From the NCBI GenBank assembly GCA_947589695.1, contig CANQBY010000006.1, positions 1 to 15,856 of the forward strand: DNA of 15,856 bases, in the 5' to 3' direction. How positions within the stretch are numbered: position 1 is the stretch's first letter; each line of letters begins with the position of its first letter. The notes beneath the pieces are model-generated. The model ran no database searches and was not told where the DNA came from. It worked only from the letters and a program-made list of their open reading frames with translations. This DNA is from an uncultured Bacilli bacterium (GTDB lineage: Bacteria > Bacillota_I > Bacilli_A > RF39 > UBA660). The position numbers and the translations under genes are program-made. Below are positions 1 to 6,532 of this stretch, one piece after another.

Positions 1-52
1 CTCGACCGATCGCTTAGAAGGCGATTGCTCTATCCAGCTGAGCTACGGAGTC
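1..52 (-). tRNA. tRNA-Arg(UCU), 3' part cut off by window edge
   Basis: Read on the minus strand from base 52, the sequence has a 7-base acceptor strand, T8-A9, a D arm (GCTC...GAGC) and a 5-bp anticodon stem (ATCGC/GCGAT). The stem encloses the loop CTTCTAA, so the anticodon is TCT, which reads AGA and possibly AGG arginine codons. The variable loop and the start of the T arm follow, and the rest lies beyond base 1. AGA is the main arginine codon of the genes in this window, so this is likely a major tRNA of the cell. Confidence 0.95.
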
Positions 53-72
53 ATAACTACTGGACGTTTAAC

Positions 73-101
73 ATTATATCTTATTTTGAATAATTTTGCA
101 A
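73..101 (-). promoter_or_regulatory. Vegetative-type promoter of tRNA-Arg
   Basis: On the minus strand a -35 box TTGCAA (96-101) is followed after exactly 17 bp by a perfect -10 TATAAT (73-78). The expected start lies around 66, about 14 bases before the mature tRNA 5' end at 52. Good match to the housekeeping sigma consensus. Confidence 0.8.
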
Positions 102-159
102 GTCTTTTCTAACATTATTATGGGCTTTAAAAAGTATTTTATACATAATATATGTTAAT

Positions 160-188
160 AAAAAATTAATGCTTTGGTTAAGCATTAA
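160..188 (-). terminator. Intrinsic terminator of gerM
   Basis: A perfect 9-bp stem (TTAATGCTT at 166-174 with AAGCATTAA at 180-188) encloses a 5-base loop. On the minus strand it is followed by a run of Ts (A run at 160-165). The gerM stop codon (178-180) lies inside the hairpin, typical of the tight packing seen throughout the window. Confidence 0.8.
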
Positions 189-1116
189 AGGTCGTAATTA
201 TTTGATCGTTTACTTTAAAGGTTATATTTTCGACATTATAAGTATCTTTAAGAGATAGAGCAATAGAATATTTTACTTCTTCTAAGATGTTTTTTTCGTC
301 TAAATCACTTAATATCGCATTATTAAAACTAAGAGATATTTCATTTTCTAATTGTTCATAATCTAATAATTCGACAGAACTAGCTAAATAACTCATGAGA
401 TTGGTTTCATAAATAGGACTACTTTTTAATTCTTCAATAATTATTTTAATTTTATTATTGGGATTATTGGTTATTTTAGTAACCGGAATATAATAAGATA
501 CATTATCTTCTTTACCAATATAATAAATGGTAGTTTTTGAAGTATCTTTGAGATTAGTTAAATCATAAATTTTATTGATACCAAAATCTCGTGTAAGAGT
601 AAGAGGTAAATTTATTTTACTTTGGGGTAGTTTATCTAATTTAGTATTTTCTATAAAAATCATAATTTCTTTTACTTCATTAATTTCAGTTAGAGTATAG
701 ACTAAAGCTTCAATTAATTTTTCTTCATTGGGAGCAGAAACATTTAAGAAATTTTGGGAAAAATTAAGTTTTAATAAACCATCTTTTAAAGATAAATCTA
801 AAAGTTTAGTATTTTCAGGAATAATGGGTTTAAAGTTTTTTAGAATGTAATCATTTTTATCACTACCGATAGTTAAAGCGGAGATTAATTCTTGTATTTT
901 GGCAAGAGGGTCAGCACTATTTAAAGGAATAGTAGAACGGATAACATAAGCGTCTTTATTTAGCAAATAAATAGGAGCAACAGCAATAGTTTCATAACTA
1001 GTGGTACTTTTAATTGGGGGAGTAAGACTAGTTTTCGGGAATAAACAAATAAGAGCAACAATTATTAGAGCTAAAGTAGAAGTCATGATTCTCCGGATCG
1101 CGGATTTTTTTAGCAT
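178..1116 (-). CDS. gerM: GerM-like sporulation protein with two GerMN domains
   Basis: 312-residue envelope protein. An N-terminal hydrophobic segment (about residues 10-27) serves as signal or anchor. Cys24 is present, but the preceding residues (A-L-I-C) are a poor lipobox, unlike the lipoprotein GerM of Bacillus subtilis (about 366 aa). Two repeated GerMN (PF10646-type) domains follow, roughly residues 55-180 and 205-310, each with a 'leSaLt.G'-like helix and an 'L..LSL.DGLLKLNFS' strand motif. In B. subtilis GerM is made in the mother cell under sigma-E and helps assemble the SpoIIIA-SpoIIQ channel; that role is inferred here. The ATG at 1116 has AGGTGA four bases upstream; the ATG at codon 11 with GGAG upstream is an alternative start. 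Last of three same-strand sporulation genes. Confidence 0.85.
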   Translation of the reverse strand: MLKKSAIRRIMTSTLALIIVALICLFPKTSLTPPIKSTTSYETIAVAPIYLLNKDAYVIRSTIPLNSADPLAKIQELISALTIGSDKNDYILKNFKPIIPENTKLLDLSLKDGLLKLNFSQNFLNVSAPNEEKLIEALVYTLTEINEVKEIMIFIENTKLDKLPQSKINLPLTLTRDFGINKIYDLTNLKDTSKTTIYYIGKEDNVSYYIPVTKITNNPNNKIKIIIEELKSSPIYETNLMSYLASSVELLDYEQLENEISLSFNNAILSDLDEKNILEEVKYSIALSLKDTYNVENITFKVNDQIITTFNA

Positions 1117-1130
1117 AAGATCACCTATTT

Positions 1131-1161
1131 AATATATATTAGGGATATTTTTTAAATATGA
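1131..1161 (-). promoter_or_regulatory. Possible sigma-E-like promoter of gerM
   Basis: On the minus strand TCATATT (1155-1161) fits the sigma-E -35 consensus, and TATATATT (1131-1138), 16 bp further, matches the -10 consensus at 5 of 7 defined positions. The spacer is longer than the 14 bp seen at spoIIIAH, so this is a weak call. It follows directly after the T run of the gerE terminator and is the only space available for a gerM promoter. Confidence 0.3.
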
Positions 1162-1184
1162 AAAAAATCTCCAAAATGGAGATT
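1161..1184 (-). terminator. Intrinsic terminator of gerE
   Basis: 7-bp stem AATCTCC (1166-1172) / GGAGATT (1178-1184) with loop AAAAT, followed on the minus strand by a run of seven Ts. It overlaps the gerE stop codon (1183-1185). Confidence 0.8.
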
Positions 1185-1389
1185 ATAAAACAATTTCACC
1201 TAACTTTAAGAGTTCTACTACAGCCCCAGCTCTGCCTTTTACTTCAAGTTTTTGCATGGCATTTGATATATGGTTTCGCACAGTCTTTTCACTAATGTTT
1301 AGAAGGCTTGCTATATCCTTAGTACTTTTATTTTGAATAAGCAGAGTAAATATTTCATGTTCTCTTTTAGTTAAAATGCTTCTTTTCAT
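1183..1389 (-). CDS. gerE: GerE, late mother-cell sporulation regulator (LuxR-type HTH)
   Basis: A stand-alone LuxR/FixJ-type DNA-binding domain of 68 residues. It contains LTKREHEIFTLL, the recognition region ISEKTVRNHISNAMQKL, and VKGRAGAVVELLKLGE at the C-terminus. The whole-length correspondence with Bacillus subtilis GerE (74 aa, same motifs, no receiver domain) makes the identification strong. GerE acts with sigma-K in the mother cell to control late coat genes. The reading frame is open to an upstream ATG at 1407, but that codon has no ribosome-binding site. The ATG at 1389 has AGGAAAG six bases upstream and is the better start. Preceded by a sigma-K-like promoter and followed by its own terminator, so probably monocistronic. 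Confidence 0.92.
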   Translation of the reverse strand: MKRSILTKREHEIFTLLIQNKSTKDIASLLNISEKTVRNHISNAMQKLEVKGRAGAVVELLKLGEIVL

Positions 1390-1425
1390 GTGTATCTTTC
1401 CTTTCATATCTATACTTTTATACTT

Positions 1426-1454
1426 TATTTTATGAGTTACACATGAAAAAGGTT
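1426..1454 (-). promoter_or_regulatory. Sigma-K-like promoter of gerE
   Basis: On the minus strand AACC (1451-1454, consensus mACm) is followed after 16 bp by CATAAAATA (1426-1434), a perfect match to the sigma-K -10 consensus CATAnnnTA. The spacing is the expected 15-16 bp. The start would be near 1419, leaving a leader of about 30 bases to the ATG at 1389. In B. subtilis gerE is sigma-K-dependent, which agrees. The -35 AACC is also the right arm of the spoIIIAH terminator stem. Confidence 0.7.
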
Positions 1455-1475
1455 AAATAAAGGGCCTATTTAACC
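1446..1475 (-). terminator. Intrinsic terminator of spoIIIAH
   Basis: Perfect 9-bp stem GGTTAAATA (1451-1459) / TATTTAACC (1467-1475) with a 7-base loop, followed on the minus strand by five Ts (1446-1450). The spoIIIAH stop codon is inside the stem. The distal arm doubles as the -35 element of the gerE promoter. Confidence 0.75.
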
Positions 1476-1961
1476 AAATTTAATAGTAATATATTTATTA
1501 TCCGAGAATAAACTTTGAACACTCCTCATAATAGAATTAGCAAGAGCATTATCATGTTTAATAGAAGCAATTGTAATAGTGATATTGTTACCATTAATTG
1601 CAACATAACTATCTAATTTAAACTCTTCTTTAATTTTCTTTTCAATAGTTTCTTTCGAAGCTTCATTTTTGTTTATTTCTTGAAGATCTTCGTAAGCTTT
1701 ATTTTTTTCGGCGATGGAAGAAGAATTATTTAATAAAATATCTTCTAGCTCATTAATTTTAGCAACTAGTTCTTCTTCACTAGCTACTTTTAAAGCAACA
1801 ATCGTATCATTTTCACTAACTACAACTTCGCTTGCTTCCGTTTCGCTGGAGTCAATATTTAAGTTTGATAAGGTATCATCGGTGATAGTTAAATAATAAA
1901 TACTTAAAACCATGATGAGAGAAAAAAGAGTGATAAACCATAAATTTTGTTTATTAATCAT
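1470..1961 (-). CDS. spoIIIAH: Stage III sporulation protein AH
   Basis: 163 residues: short cytoplasmic N-terminus, one membrane helix (about 8-26, LWFITLFSLIMVLSIYYL), an acidic Ser/Thr/Glu-rich linker, then an alpha-helical and beta ring-building (YscJ/FliF-like) domain. The pattern KINELEDILLNNSSSIAEKNKAYEDL and the later 'ITITIASIKHDNALANSIM' segment match B. subtilis SpoIIIAH (218 aa); the linker is shorter here. SpoIIIAH sits in the mother-cell engulfing membrane and docks with forespore SpoIIQ to form the channel. In B. subtilis it is the last gene of an eight-gene spoIIIA operon; here no other spoIIIA gene is adjacent, and it has its own promoter and terminator. Start ATG 1961 follows AGAAAGG nine bases upstream. 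Confidence 0.9.
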   Translation of the reverse strand: MINKQNLWFITLFSLIMVLSIYYLTITDDTLSNLNIDSSETEASEVVVSENDTIVALKVASEEELVAKINELEDILLNNSSSIAEKNKAYEDLQEINKNEASKETIEKKIKEEFKLDSYVAINGNNITITIASIKHDNALANSIMRSVQSLFSDNKYITIKFG

Positions 1962-1985
1962 ATAAATTTACCTTTCTTTATTGAG

Positions 1986-2014
1986 ATTATATGTTTAGGG
2001 GAAGCAATATATGC
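1986..2014 (-). promoter_or_regulatory. Sigma-E-like promoter of spoIIIAH
   Basis: On the minus strand GCATATA (2008-2014; consensus kmATATT, 6 of 7) and CATATAAT (1986-1993; consensus CATACAnT, 6 of 7 defined positions) are separated by exactly 14 bp. The start would be near 1979, about 18 bases before the ATG. The spoIIIA operon of B. subtilis is sigma-E-controlled, so sequence and biology agree. Confidence 0.7.
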
Positions 2015-2022
2015 CAAAAGGG

Positions 2023-2050
2023 TGGTTTTTTTAAAAAAATTTGATATAAT
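2023..2050 (+). promoter_or_regulatory. Extended -10 promoter of the first PF06541 gene
   Basis: A perfect TATAAT at 2045-2050 is preceded by TGA (extended -10). The -35 region (TGGTTT, 2023-2028) is weak. The start would be near 2057, so the leader would be only about nine bases and begin at the AGAGG ribosome-binding site. Confidence 0.6.
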
Positions 2051-2065
2051 TAAGTAGAGGTTAAT

Positions 2066-2830
2066 ATGAAAGAAATCATAGTTTATAGTTATTTAATATT
2101 TATTATATGTTCCTTGGTGGGATATTTCTTAGAAGTGTTATGGATATTTATTGGAAGTAGAAAAATAGTTAATAGAGGGTTTTTAAGTGGACCAATTATT
2201 CCTATATATGGAATAGGGGCGTTACTTATTTTATTTTGTTTGTTAAGATATTATGATGATCCAGTGGTAGTATTTGTTTTTGGAGTACTTATTACTTCCG
2301 CGTTAGAGTATTTTACATCGTTTGTATTAGAGAAAATATTTCATAATAAATGGTGGGATTATAGTGACCGAAAATATAATTTGAATGGAAGAATATGTTT
2401 GCGTAATTCTTTAGCATTTGGAGTTTTAGCAATATTAATTGTCTATTTTGTATTACCACTTTTAACCATGTTATTTAAAGCTTTTAGTTTTAAATTTTGG
2501 GTAATTGTATCGATAGTGAGTGCTATTATTTTAGGGATGGATATTATATATTCAGTTATTATTGCTTATAATCTTCGCAATAGAATTATTATTGTGGAAG
2601 AACTTAAAAATGAAAAGATTGCTTTAATACCAATTATATTTGAAAAGAAATTAAAAGAATTATCGGATAATTTTAAAGCCTTTCCAACTAGACTTTTAAA
2701 AGCTTTTCCATATATTGAAAGAGAATATCATACTTCATTTGAATTAATGAAAAAATACCGAGAACAAAAAAAGAAACATAATATAGATAATATTGAGAAA
2801 AAGAAAGATAAAGGAAACAAAAAGGTTTAG
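2066..2830 (+). CDS. PF06541-family multispan membrane protein (putative ABC-transporter type IV), paralog 1
   Basis: 254-residue integral membrane protein with about five hydrophobic segments in residues 5-170 and a basic, lysine-rich cytoplasmic tail (about 175-254). Family motifs visible: GYFLE near residue 20, 'G.LSGPIIPIYGIGA' at about 40-55, EYFTSFVLEKIF and WWDYSDRKYNLNGRICL in the middle. This pattern marks the family often labelled 'putative ABC transporter permease'. There is no ATPase or binding protein nearby and no permease signature beyond the family name, so transport is unproven. A second copy lies at 15039-15677. The ATG at 2066 has AGAGG five bases upstream. A weak hairpin after the stop separates it from lepA. 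Confidence 0.8.
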   Translation: MKEIIVYSYLIFIICSLVGYFLEVLWIFIGSRKIVNRGFLSGPIIPIYGIGALLILFCLLRYYDDPVVVFVFGVLITSALEYFTSFVLEKIFHNKWWDYSDRKYNLNGRICLRNSLAFGVLAILIVYFVLPLLTMLFKAFSFKFWVIVSIVSAIILGMDIIYSVIIAYNLRNRIIIVEELKNEKIALIPIIFEKKLKELSDNFKAFPTRLLKAFPYIEREYHTSFELMKKYREQKKKHNIDNIEKKKDKGNKKV

Positions 2831-2853
2831 GCTTTAAACTTTTCTTTTTTTTT
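2820..2853 (+). terminator. Probable weak terminator after the PF06541 gene
   Basis: An AT-rich imperfect stem (AAAAG plus TTTA at 2820-2829, with one bulged G, pairing TAAAC plus TTTT at 2835-2843) is followed by C and nine Ts. Low stem GC makes it weak. It spans the stop codon of the upstream gene and abuts the lepA promoter. Confidence 0.45.
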
Positions 2854-2861
2854 AGTATAAT
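2833..2861 (+). promoter_or_regulatory. Promoter of lepA
   Basis: TATAAT at 2856-2861 with TTTAAA (2833-2838; 4 of 6) 17 bp upstream. The start would be near 2868, ten bases before the ATG at 2878. This argues against the GTG at 2869 as the initiation codon. Confidence 0.6.
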
Positions 2862-2877
2862 ATAGACGGTGTTAGAT

Positions 2878-4674
2878 ATGGAAACAAAAAATATTCGAAA
2901 TTTTTCAATTATTGCACATATTGATCATGGGAAAAGTACTTTAGCGGATCGGATATTAGAGTACACGGGAGCAATAGATAAAAGAGAAATGAAAGAACAA
3001 GTACTAGATAGTATGGATTTAGAGAGAGAACGGGGAATTACCATTAAACTTAATGCGGTAGCTTTACATACCAATTATCAGGGTGAAGAATATAACTTAA
3101 ATTTAATAGATACCCCGGGACATGTCGATTTTTCATATGAAGTTTCAAGAAGTTTAGCAGCTTGTGAAGGAGCAGTACTAGTGGTGGATGCAGCCCAAGG
3201 AATTGAAGCTCAGACGATTGCCAATATGTATTTAGCCATGAGTAATGATTTAACAATTATTCCAGTTATTAATAAAATAGATTTACCTAATGCGAATATT
3301 CCAAAAGTATTAGAAGAACTTAAAAATGTATTTGGATTTCGGGAAGATGAAGTTATTTTATGCAGTGGGAAAACGGGTGAGGGAATACCAACTTTAATTG
3401 AAGAGATTATTAAAAGAGTACCAGCCCCCAAAGAAAGTAAGGATTCCCAAGTAAAAGCTTTAATCTTTGATAGCCGGTATGATGCTTATCGGGGAGTGGT
3501 GGCGTTAGTTAAAGTGGAAAGTGGAACATTAAAAGTTAAAGATAAAATTCACATGATGGCAACCAATGCCGATTTTGAAATTGTGGAACTGGGAGTTAAT
3601 ACCCCGAAAGAATTAAAAAAAGAAGAACTTAAAACTGGGGAAGTAGGTTTTATTGGTGCGAGTATTAAAGAGATATCCAAGGTACAAGTGGGAGATACCA
3701 TTACTTTAAGTGAAAATCCGGCCCAAGAGGCGATTAAAGGCTATCAAGCAATGAAACCAATGGTTTACTCCGGGTTATTTCCTGTGGAGCCAAATAGATA
3801 TGAAGAACTTAAAGAAGCTTTAGAAAAATTAAAACTTAATGATGCGGCGTTAACAATCGAACCAGAGACGAGTGATGCTTTAGGTTTTGGTTTTCGAATT
3901 GGTTTTTTAGGATTATTACATATGGATGTTATAATGACGCGAATTGAAAGAGAATTTAATTTAGAGATAATTGCTACGAGTCCCAGTGTTATATATGAAG
4001 TTGGTTTAACTAATGGGGATATTTTAATGATAGATAGTCCTAATAAAATGCCCGAACGTGGAGTAATTTCTTATATAAAAGAACCATTTATTTATACGAA
4101 TATTATTGTTCCTAGTGAGTATATTGGATCTATTATGGAACTTTGTCAAGATAAAAGAGGAATATATAAGTCAATGGAATATATTGATACAACAAGAGTT
4201 AATATTCATTATGAAATACCTTTATCGGAGATAGTTTATGATTTTTTTGATAAGTTAAAAAGTTATACGAAAGGTTATGCGTCTTTTGATTATGAAATAA
4301 AGGGATATATGGAAAGTGATTTAGTTAAGATGGATATTTTACTTAATGGAAATATTGTCGATGCTTTATCCATAATTGTCCATAAAGATTTTGCTTATCA
4401 AAGAGGAAGAGCAATTGTAAAAAAATTAAAAGAATTAATTCCAAGACAGATGTTTGAACTACCAATTCAAGCTAGTATTGGAGCGAAAGTAATTGCTAGA
4501 GAAACTATAAGTGCAATGCGGAAAAACGTTTTAGCTAAATGTTATGGGGGAGATGTTTCTCGGAAGAGAAAATTGTTAGAAAAACAAAAAGAAGGAAAAA
4601 AGAAAATGAAAACAATTGGAATGGTTGAAGTGCCTCAAGAAGCATTTTTAGCAGTTTTAAGTGGAGAGGAATAA
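2878..4674 (+). CDS. lepA: Elongation factor 4 (LepA), ribosome-associated GTPase
   Basis: 598-residue translational GTPase, full length for the family. G-domain motifs: AHIDHGKST (G1, about residues 13-21), the switch region with RERGITIK, DTPGH (G3), NKID (G4) and the SGKTG element (G5). EF-G-like domains follow, then the LepA-specific C-terminal domain ending near KKMKTIGMVEVPQEAFLAVL. LepA binds ribosomes and affects translation under stress. The frame also opens at a GTG (2869), but the ATG at 2878 has GGTG six bases upstream and lies about ten bases after the predicted transcription start. It leads a likely operon with the HTH gene (six-base gap) and hemW; lepA-hemW adjacency is also found in B. 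subtilis. Confidence 0.97.
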   Translation: METKNIRNFSIIAHIDHGKSTLADRILEYTGAIDKREMKEQVLDSMDLERERGITIKLNAVALHTNYQGEEYNLNLIDTPGHVDFSYEVSRSLAACEGAVLVVDAAQGIEAQTIANMYLAMSNDLTIIPVINKIDLPNANIPKVLEELKNVFGFREDEVILCSGKTGEGIPTLIEEIIKRVPAPKESKDSQVKALIFDSRYDAYRGVVALVKVESGTLKVKDKIHMMATNADFEIVELGVNTPKELKKEELKTGEVGFIGASIKEISKVQVGDTITLSENPAQEAIKGYQAMKPMVYSGLFPVEPNRYEELKEALEKLKLNDAALTIEPETSDALGFGFRIGFLGLLHMDVIMTRIEREFNLEIIATSPSVIYEVGLTNGDILMIDSPNKMPERGVISYIKEPFIYTNIIVPSEYIGSIMELCQDKRGIYKSMEYIDTTRVNIHYEIPLSEIVYDFFDKLKSYTKGYASFDYEIKGYMESDLVKMDILLNGNIVDALSIIVHKDFAYQRGRAIVKKLKELIPRQMFELPIQASIGAKVIARETISAMRKNVLAKCYGGDVSRKRKLLEKQKEGKKKMKTIGMVEVPQEAFLAVLSGEE

Positions 4675-4679
4675 TAATC

Positions 4680-5108
4680 ATGGATGAGAATAAACAAGTT
4701 ATCGCGTATTTTTTAGAGGGGCATAATATTAGTGAAGTGGCCGCTTATTTTCATAAAGCGAGAAAGTCTGTTAATTTAATTTTAGAATTAGTATCTAAGC
4801 CGGATAGTCCTTATTATAATAAAGAAGAAGCTTTAAAAATTAAACTTTTAAAAGAAAAACTGTTATTAGAAGCTAGAAAAAAAGCCGGAATGAAAAGTAA
4901 AAGAGAAATAGTTATTAAAGATGATGAAGCTTTGGATATTATGGATAAGATCTTAAATCAAGGATTATCATTAAGAGAACTTGCCAGTGAATATAATTGT
5001 AGTCATACCACCATTAGTAAAGCGATAAAAAGAGTAGCAACCAAAGAACAACTAGAAAGAATCCAAGAAATATATAATGAAAAAGAGGTGAGGGGATGGA
5101 AAAGATAA
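4680..5108 (+). CDS. Double helix-turn-helix protein, possibly SpoIIID-like
   Basis: 142 residues, no membrane segment, strongly charged. Two helix-turn-helix-like units are visible: residues about 14-35 (ISEVAAYFHKARKSVNLILE) and 96-120 (LSLRELASEYNCSHTTISKA). A lysine-rich helical linker of about 60 residues separates them. After the second unit comes a helix and the ending NEKEVRGWKR. This spacing recalls sporulation regulator SpoIIID, where the HTH is followed by a basic helix and an R-rich end, but here the unit appears duplicated; the likeness is by eye only. It lies between lepA and hemW, overlaps hemW by 13 bases, and should be co-transcribed with both. Start ATG 4680 has GGAGAGG about ten bases upstream. 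DNA binding is likely; targets are unknown. Confidence 0.65.
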   Translation: MDENKQVIAYFLEGHNISEVAAYFHKARKSVNLILELVSKPDSPYYNKEEALKIKLLKEKLLLEARKKAGMKSKREIVIKDDEALDIMDKILNQGLSLRELASEYNCSHTTISKAIKRVATKEQLERIQEIYNEKEVRGWKR

Positions 5109-6187
5109 AAGCAGTCTATATTCATATTCCGTTTTGTAATAGTATTTGTTCTTATTGTGATTTTTGTAAAGTAGTTTATAATGAAGAATGGGTTAAAGCT
5201 TATTTTCAAAAATTAGAAGAAGAAATCGATAATTCTTATATGGGAGAAGTTATTGAAACTTTATATATTGGGGGAGGAACGCCTACTTCATTAAAGATAG
5301 ATGAATTAGAAAGTTTATTTAAGATTATAAATAAATTTAAGAAAAGTAGCGAGATAGAATTTACTTTTGAGGGAAATATAAATGATTTAGAAGAAGATAA
5401 ATTAAGATTTTTATATAAACAAGGAGTTAATAGACTTAGTATTGGAATTGAATCTTTTGATTCGGAGAAATTAAAATTTATGAACCGGACTTGTGAATTT
5501 AAGGATGTTAAAGAAAAAATAAATTTAGCAAGAAAAATTGGGTTTAAAAATATAAATTTAGATTTAATGTATGCGATACCGAAAGAGACAATAAAAGTCT
5601 TAAAAAAAGATTTAAAATTACTTTTAAAATTAAAACCCGAACATATTAGTACATATAGTTTAATAATTGAAAAAAATACTTTGGTGGGTTTAAATAAAAT
5701 AGAACCAATCGAAGAAGAGCGAGATGCAAAAATGTATGAGACTATTTGTAAAATATTAAAAAAAGCGGGTTATGAGCATTACGAAGTGTCGAATTTTGCT
5801 AAGAAAGGTTATAAATCAAGACATAATTTAACTTATTGGAATAATGAAGAATATTATGGCTTTGGATGTGGAGCCTCCGGGTTTGTTGCCGCGATTAGAT
5901 ATGAAAATACGAAGAGTTTAACAGAATATTTAAAAGGTAATTTTATTAGTTCCAAAGCTTTAATGGGAAAAGTAGATAATATGGAAAATGAATTAATTTT
6001 AGGATTTCGAAAATTAGAAGGAATAAGTTTAGAAGAGTTTTATGATAAATATGAAGAAAATATGCAGAATATATTTCCAATTAAACCGTTAATTAAAAGT
6101 GGGGAATTAATTTTTAAAGAGGGAAGAGTTTATATTAATCCTAAAAAACTTTATGTAATGAATGAAATATTAATTAAATTAATTTAA
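5096..6187 (+). CDS. hemW: HemW-like radical SAM protein (heme chaperone family)
   Basis: 363 residues. The radical-SAM cluster motif CNSICSYC binds a 4Fe-4S cluster through Cys14, Cys18 and Cys21, in the HemW-type context IPFCxxxCxYCDF. GGGTPT follows near residue 60. The body contains 'NRLSIGIESFD' and 'NLDLMYAIP', typical of the HemN/HemW family. The C-terminal HemN_C-type region (about 295-363) includes ENELILGFRKLEGISLEEF. It is HemW rather than coproporphyrinogen dehydrogenase HemN, judged by length and the short N-terminus. An extra cysteine, Cys24, stands where many HemW proteins have Asn. HemW inserts heme into proteins; whether this organism uses heme cannot be seen. The GAGGTGAGGGG ribosome-binding site lies directly before the ATG, inside the upstream gene. 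Confidence 0.9.
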   Translation: MEKIKAVYIHIPFCNSICSYCDFCKVVYNEEWVKAYFQKLEEEIDNSYMGEVIETLYIGGGTPTSLKIDELESLFKIINKFKKSSEIEFTFEGNINDLEEDKLRFLYKQGVNRLSIGIESFDSEKLKFMNRTCEFKDVKEKINLARKIGFKNINLDLMYAIPKETIKVLKKDLKLLLKLKPEHISTYSLIIEKNTLVGLNKIEPIEEERDAKMYETICKILKKAGYEHYEVSNFAKKGYKSRHNLTYWNNEEYYGFGCGASGFVAAIRYENTKSLTEYLKGNFISSKALMGKVDNMENELILGFRKLEGISLEEFYDKYEENMQNIFPIKPLIKSGELIFKEGRVYINPKKLYVMNEILIKLI

Positions 6188-6203
6188 AATAAAGATAAGA
6201 TAA

Positions 6204-6230
6204 AAGCTAGCAGTTTTGCTAGCTTATTTT
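6204..6230. terminator. Bidirectional terminator between hemW and the XRE gene
   Basis: Perfect 9-bp stem AAGCTAGCA (6204-6212) / TGCTAGCTT (6217-6225) with a GTTT loop. T-rich tails lie on both strands (TTATTTT rightwards; TTTTATCTT leftwards). It serves the convergent genes and includes the XRE stop codon. Confidence 0.8.
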
Positions 6231-6454
6231 AATATGCTTTTGGGATAGGGTTTTCTTTCATCAGTTAAGCCAATTAGATAGTCAATGGAAGTATCATAAT
6301 ATTGAGCTAGTTTGGCTAAATGATAAATAGGAATAACTCTAATTCCAGTTTCATAACGAGAATATTGAACTTGTGATATTTTTAAAATTTGAGCAATGTC
6401 TTCTTGTTTTAAATCTTTGTCTTCTCTTATTTCTTTTAATCTTTCTATTTTCAT
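6224..6454 (-). CDS. Small XRE-family (Cro/CI-type) repressor
   Basis: 76 residues containing one complete HTH_3 domain: IERLKEIREDKDLKQEDIAQIL, then ISQVQYSRYETGIRVIPIYHLAKLAQYYDTSIDYLIGLT, ending with a short basic tail. This is a classic phage-repressor-like fold with no effector domain. The frame also opens at 6484, but the ATG at 6454 is preceded by GAGGTA at good distance, and the longer version has no such site. It is transcribed away from the surface-protein gene. The shared intergenic region has two perfect palindromes that fit as its operators, one overlapping its own -35 box, so autoregulation is likely (inference). Confidence 0.88.
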   Translation of the reverse strand: MKIERLKEIREDKDLKQEDIAQILKISQVQYSRYETGIRVIPIYHLAKLAQYYDTSIDYLIGLTDERKPYPKSILK

Positions 6455-6487
6455 ATTTGTTACCTCAAAATAATTTTTACACATTAA

Positions 6488-6515
6488 ATAATATTTTGCT
6501 TGACTATATAACCAA
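6488..6515 (-). promoter_or_regulatory. Promoter of the XRE repressor gene
   Basis: On the minus strand TTGGTT (6510-6515) and TATTAT (6488-6493) are 16 bp apart. The -35 box lies within the left half of the first palindrome, so a repressor bound there would block its own transcription. Confidence 0.55.
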
Positions 6516-6528
6516 TTGGTTATATAAT
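6500..6528 (+). promoter_or_regulatory. Promoter of the surface-protein gene
   Basis: TTGACT (6500-6505; 5 of 6) and a perfect TATAAT (6523-6528) with a 17-bp spacer: the strongest housekeeping promoter in the window after that of tRNA-Arg. The predicted start near 6535 falls in the second palindrome. The leader to the ATG at 6610 is about 75 bases. Confidence 0.8.
6505..6526. promoter_or_regulatory. Palindromic operator 1
   Basis: A perfect 22-bp palindrome with half-site TATATAACCAA and its exact reverse complement. It fills the space between the -35 and -10 of the rightward promoter and covers the -35 of the leftward one. Centre at 6515/6516. Most likely bound by the adjacent XRE dimer (inference). 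Confidence 0.75.
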
Positions 6529-6532
6529 TTAT

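Noticed and set aside
53..177. Riboswitch, attachment site or small RNA in the gap between tRNA-Arg and gerM
   Set aside because: Only the tRNA promoter and the gerM terminator could be recognised; no integrase gene or repeat of the tRNA end was seen, so an attachment site is unsupported.
1714..1896. Plus-strand frame opposite spoIIIAH
   Set aside because: Ser/Thr-rich antisense shadow of the Glu-rich linker; no start signal.
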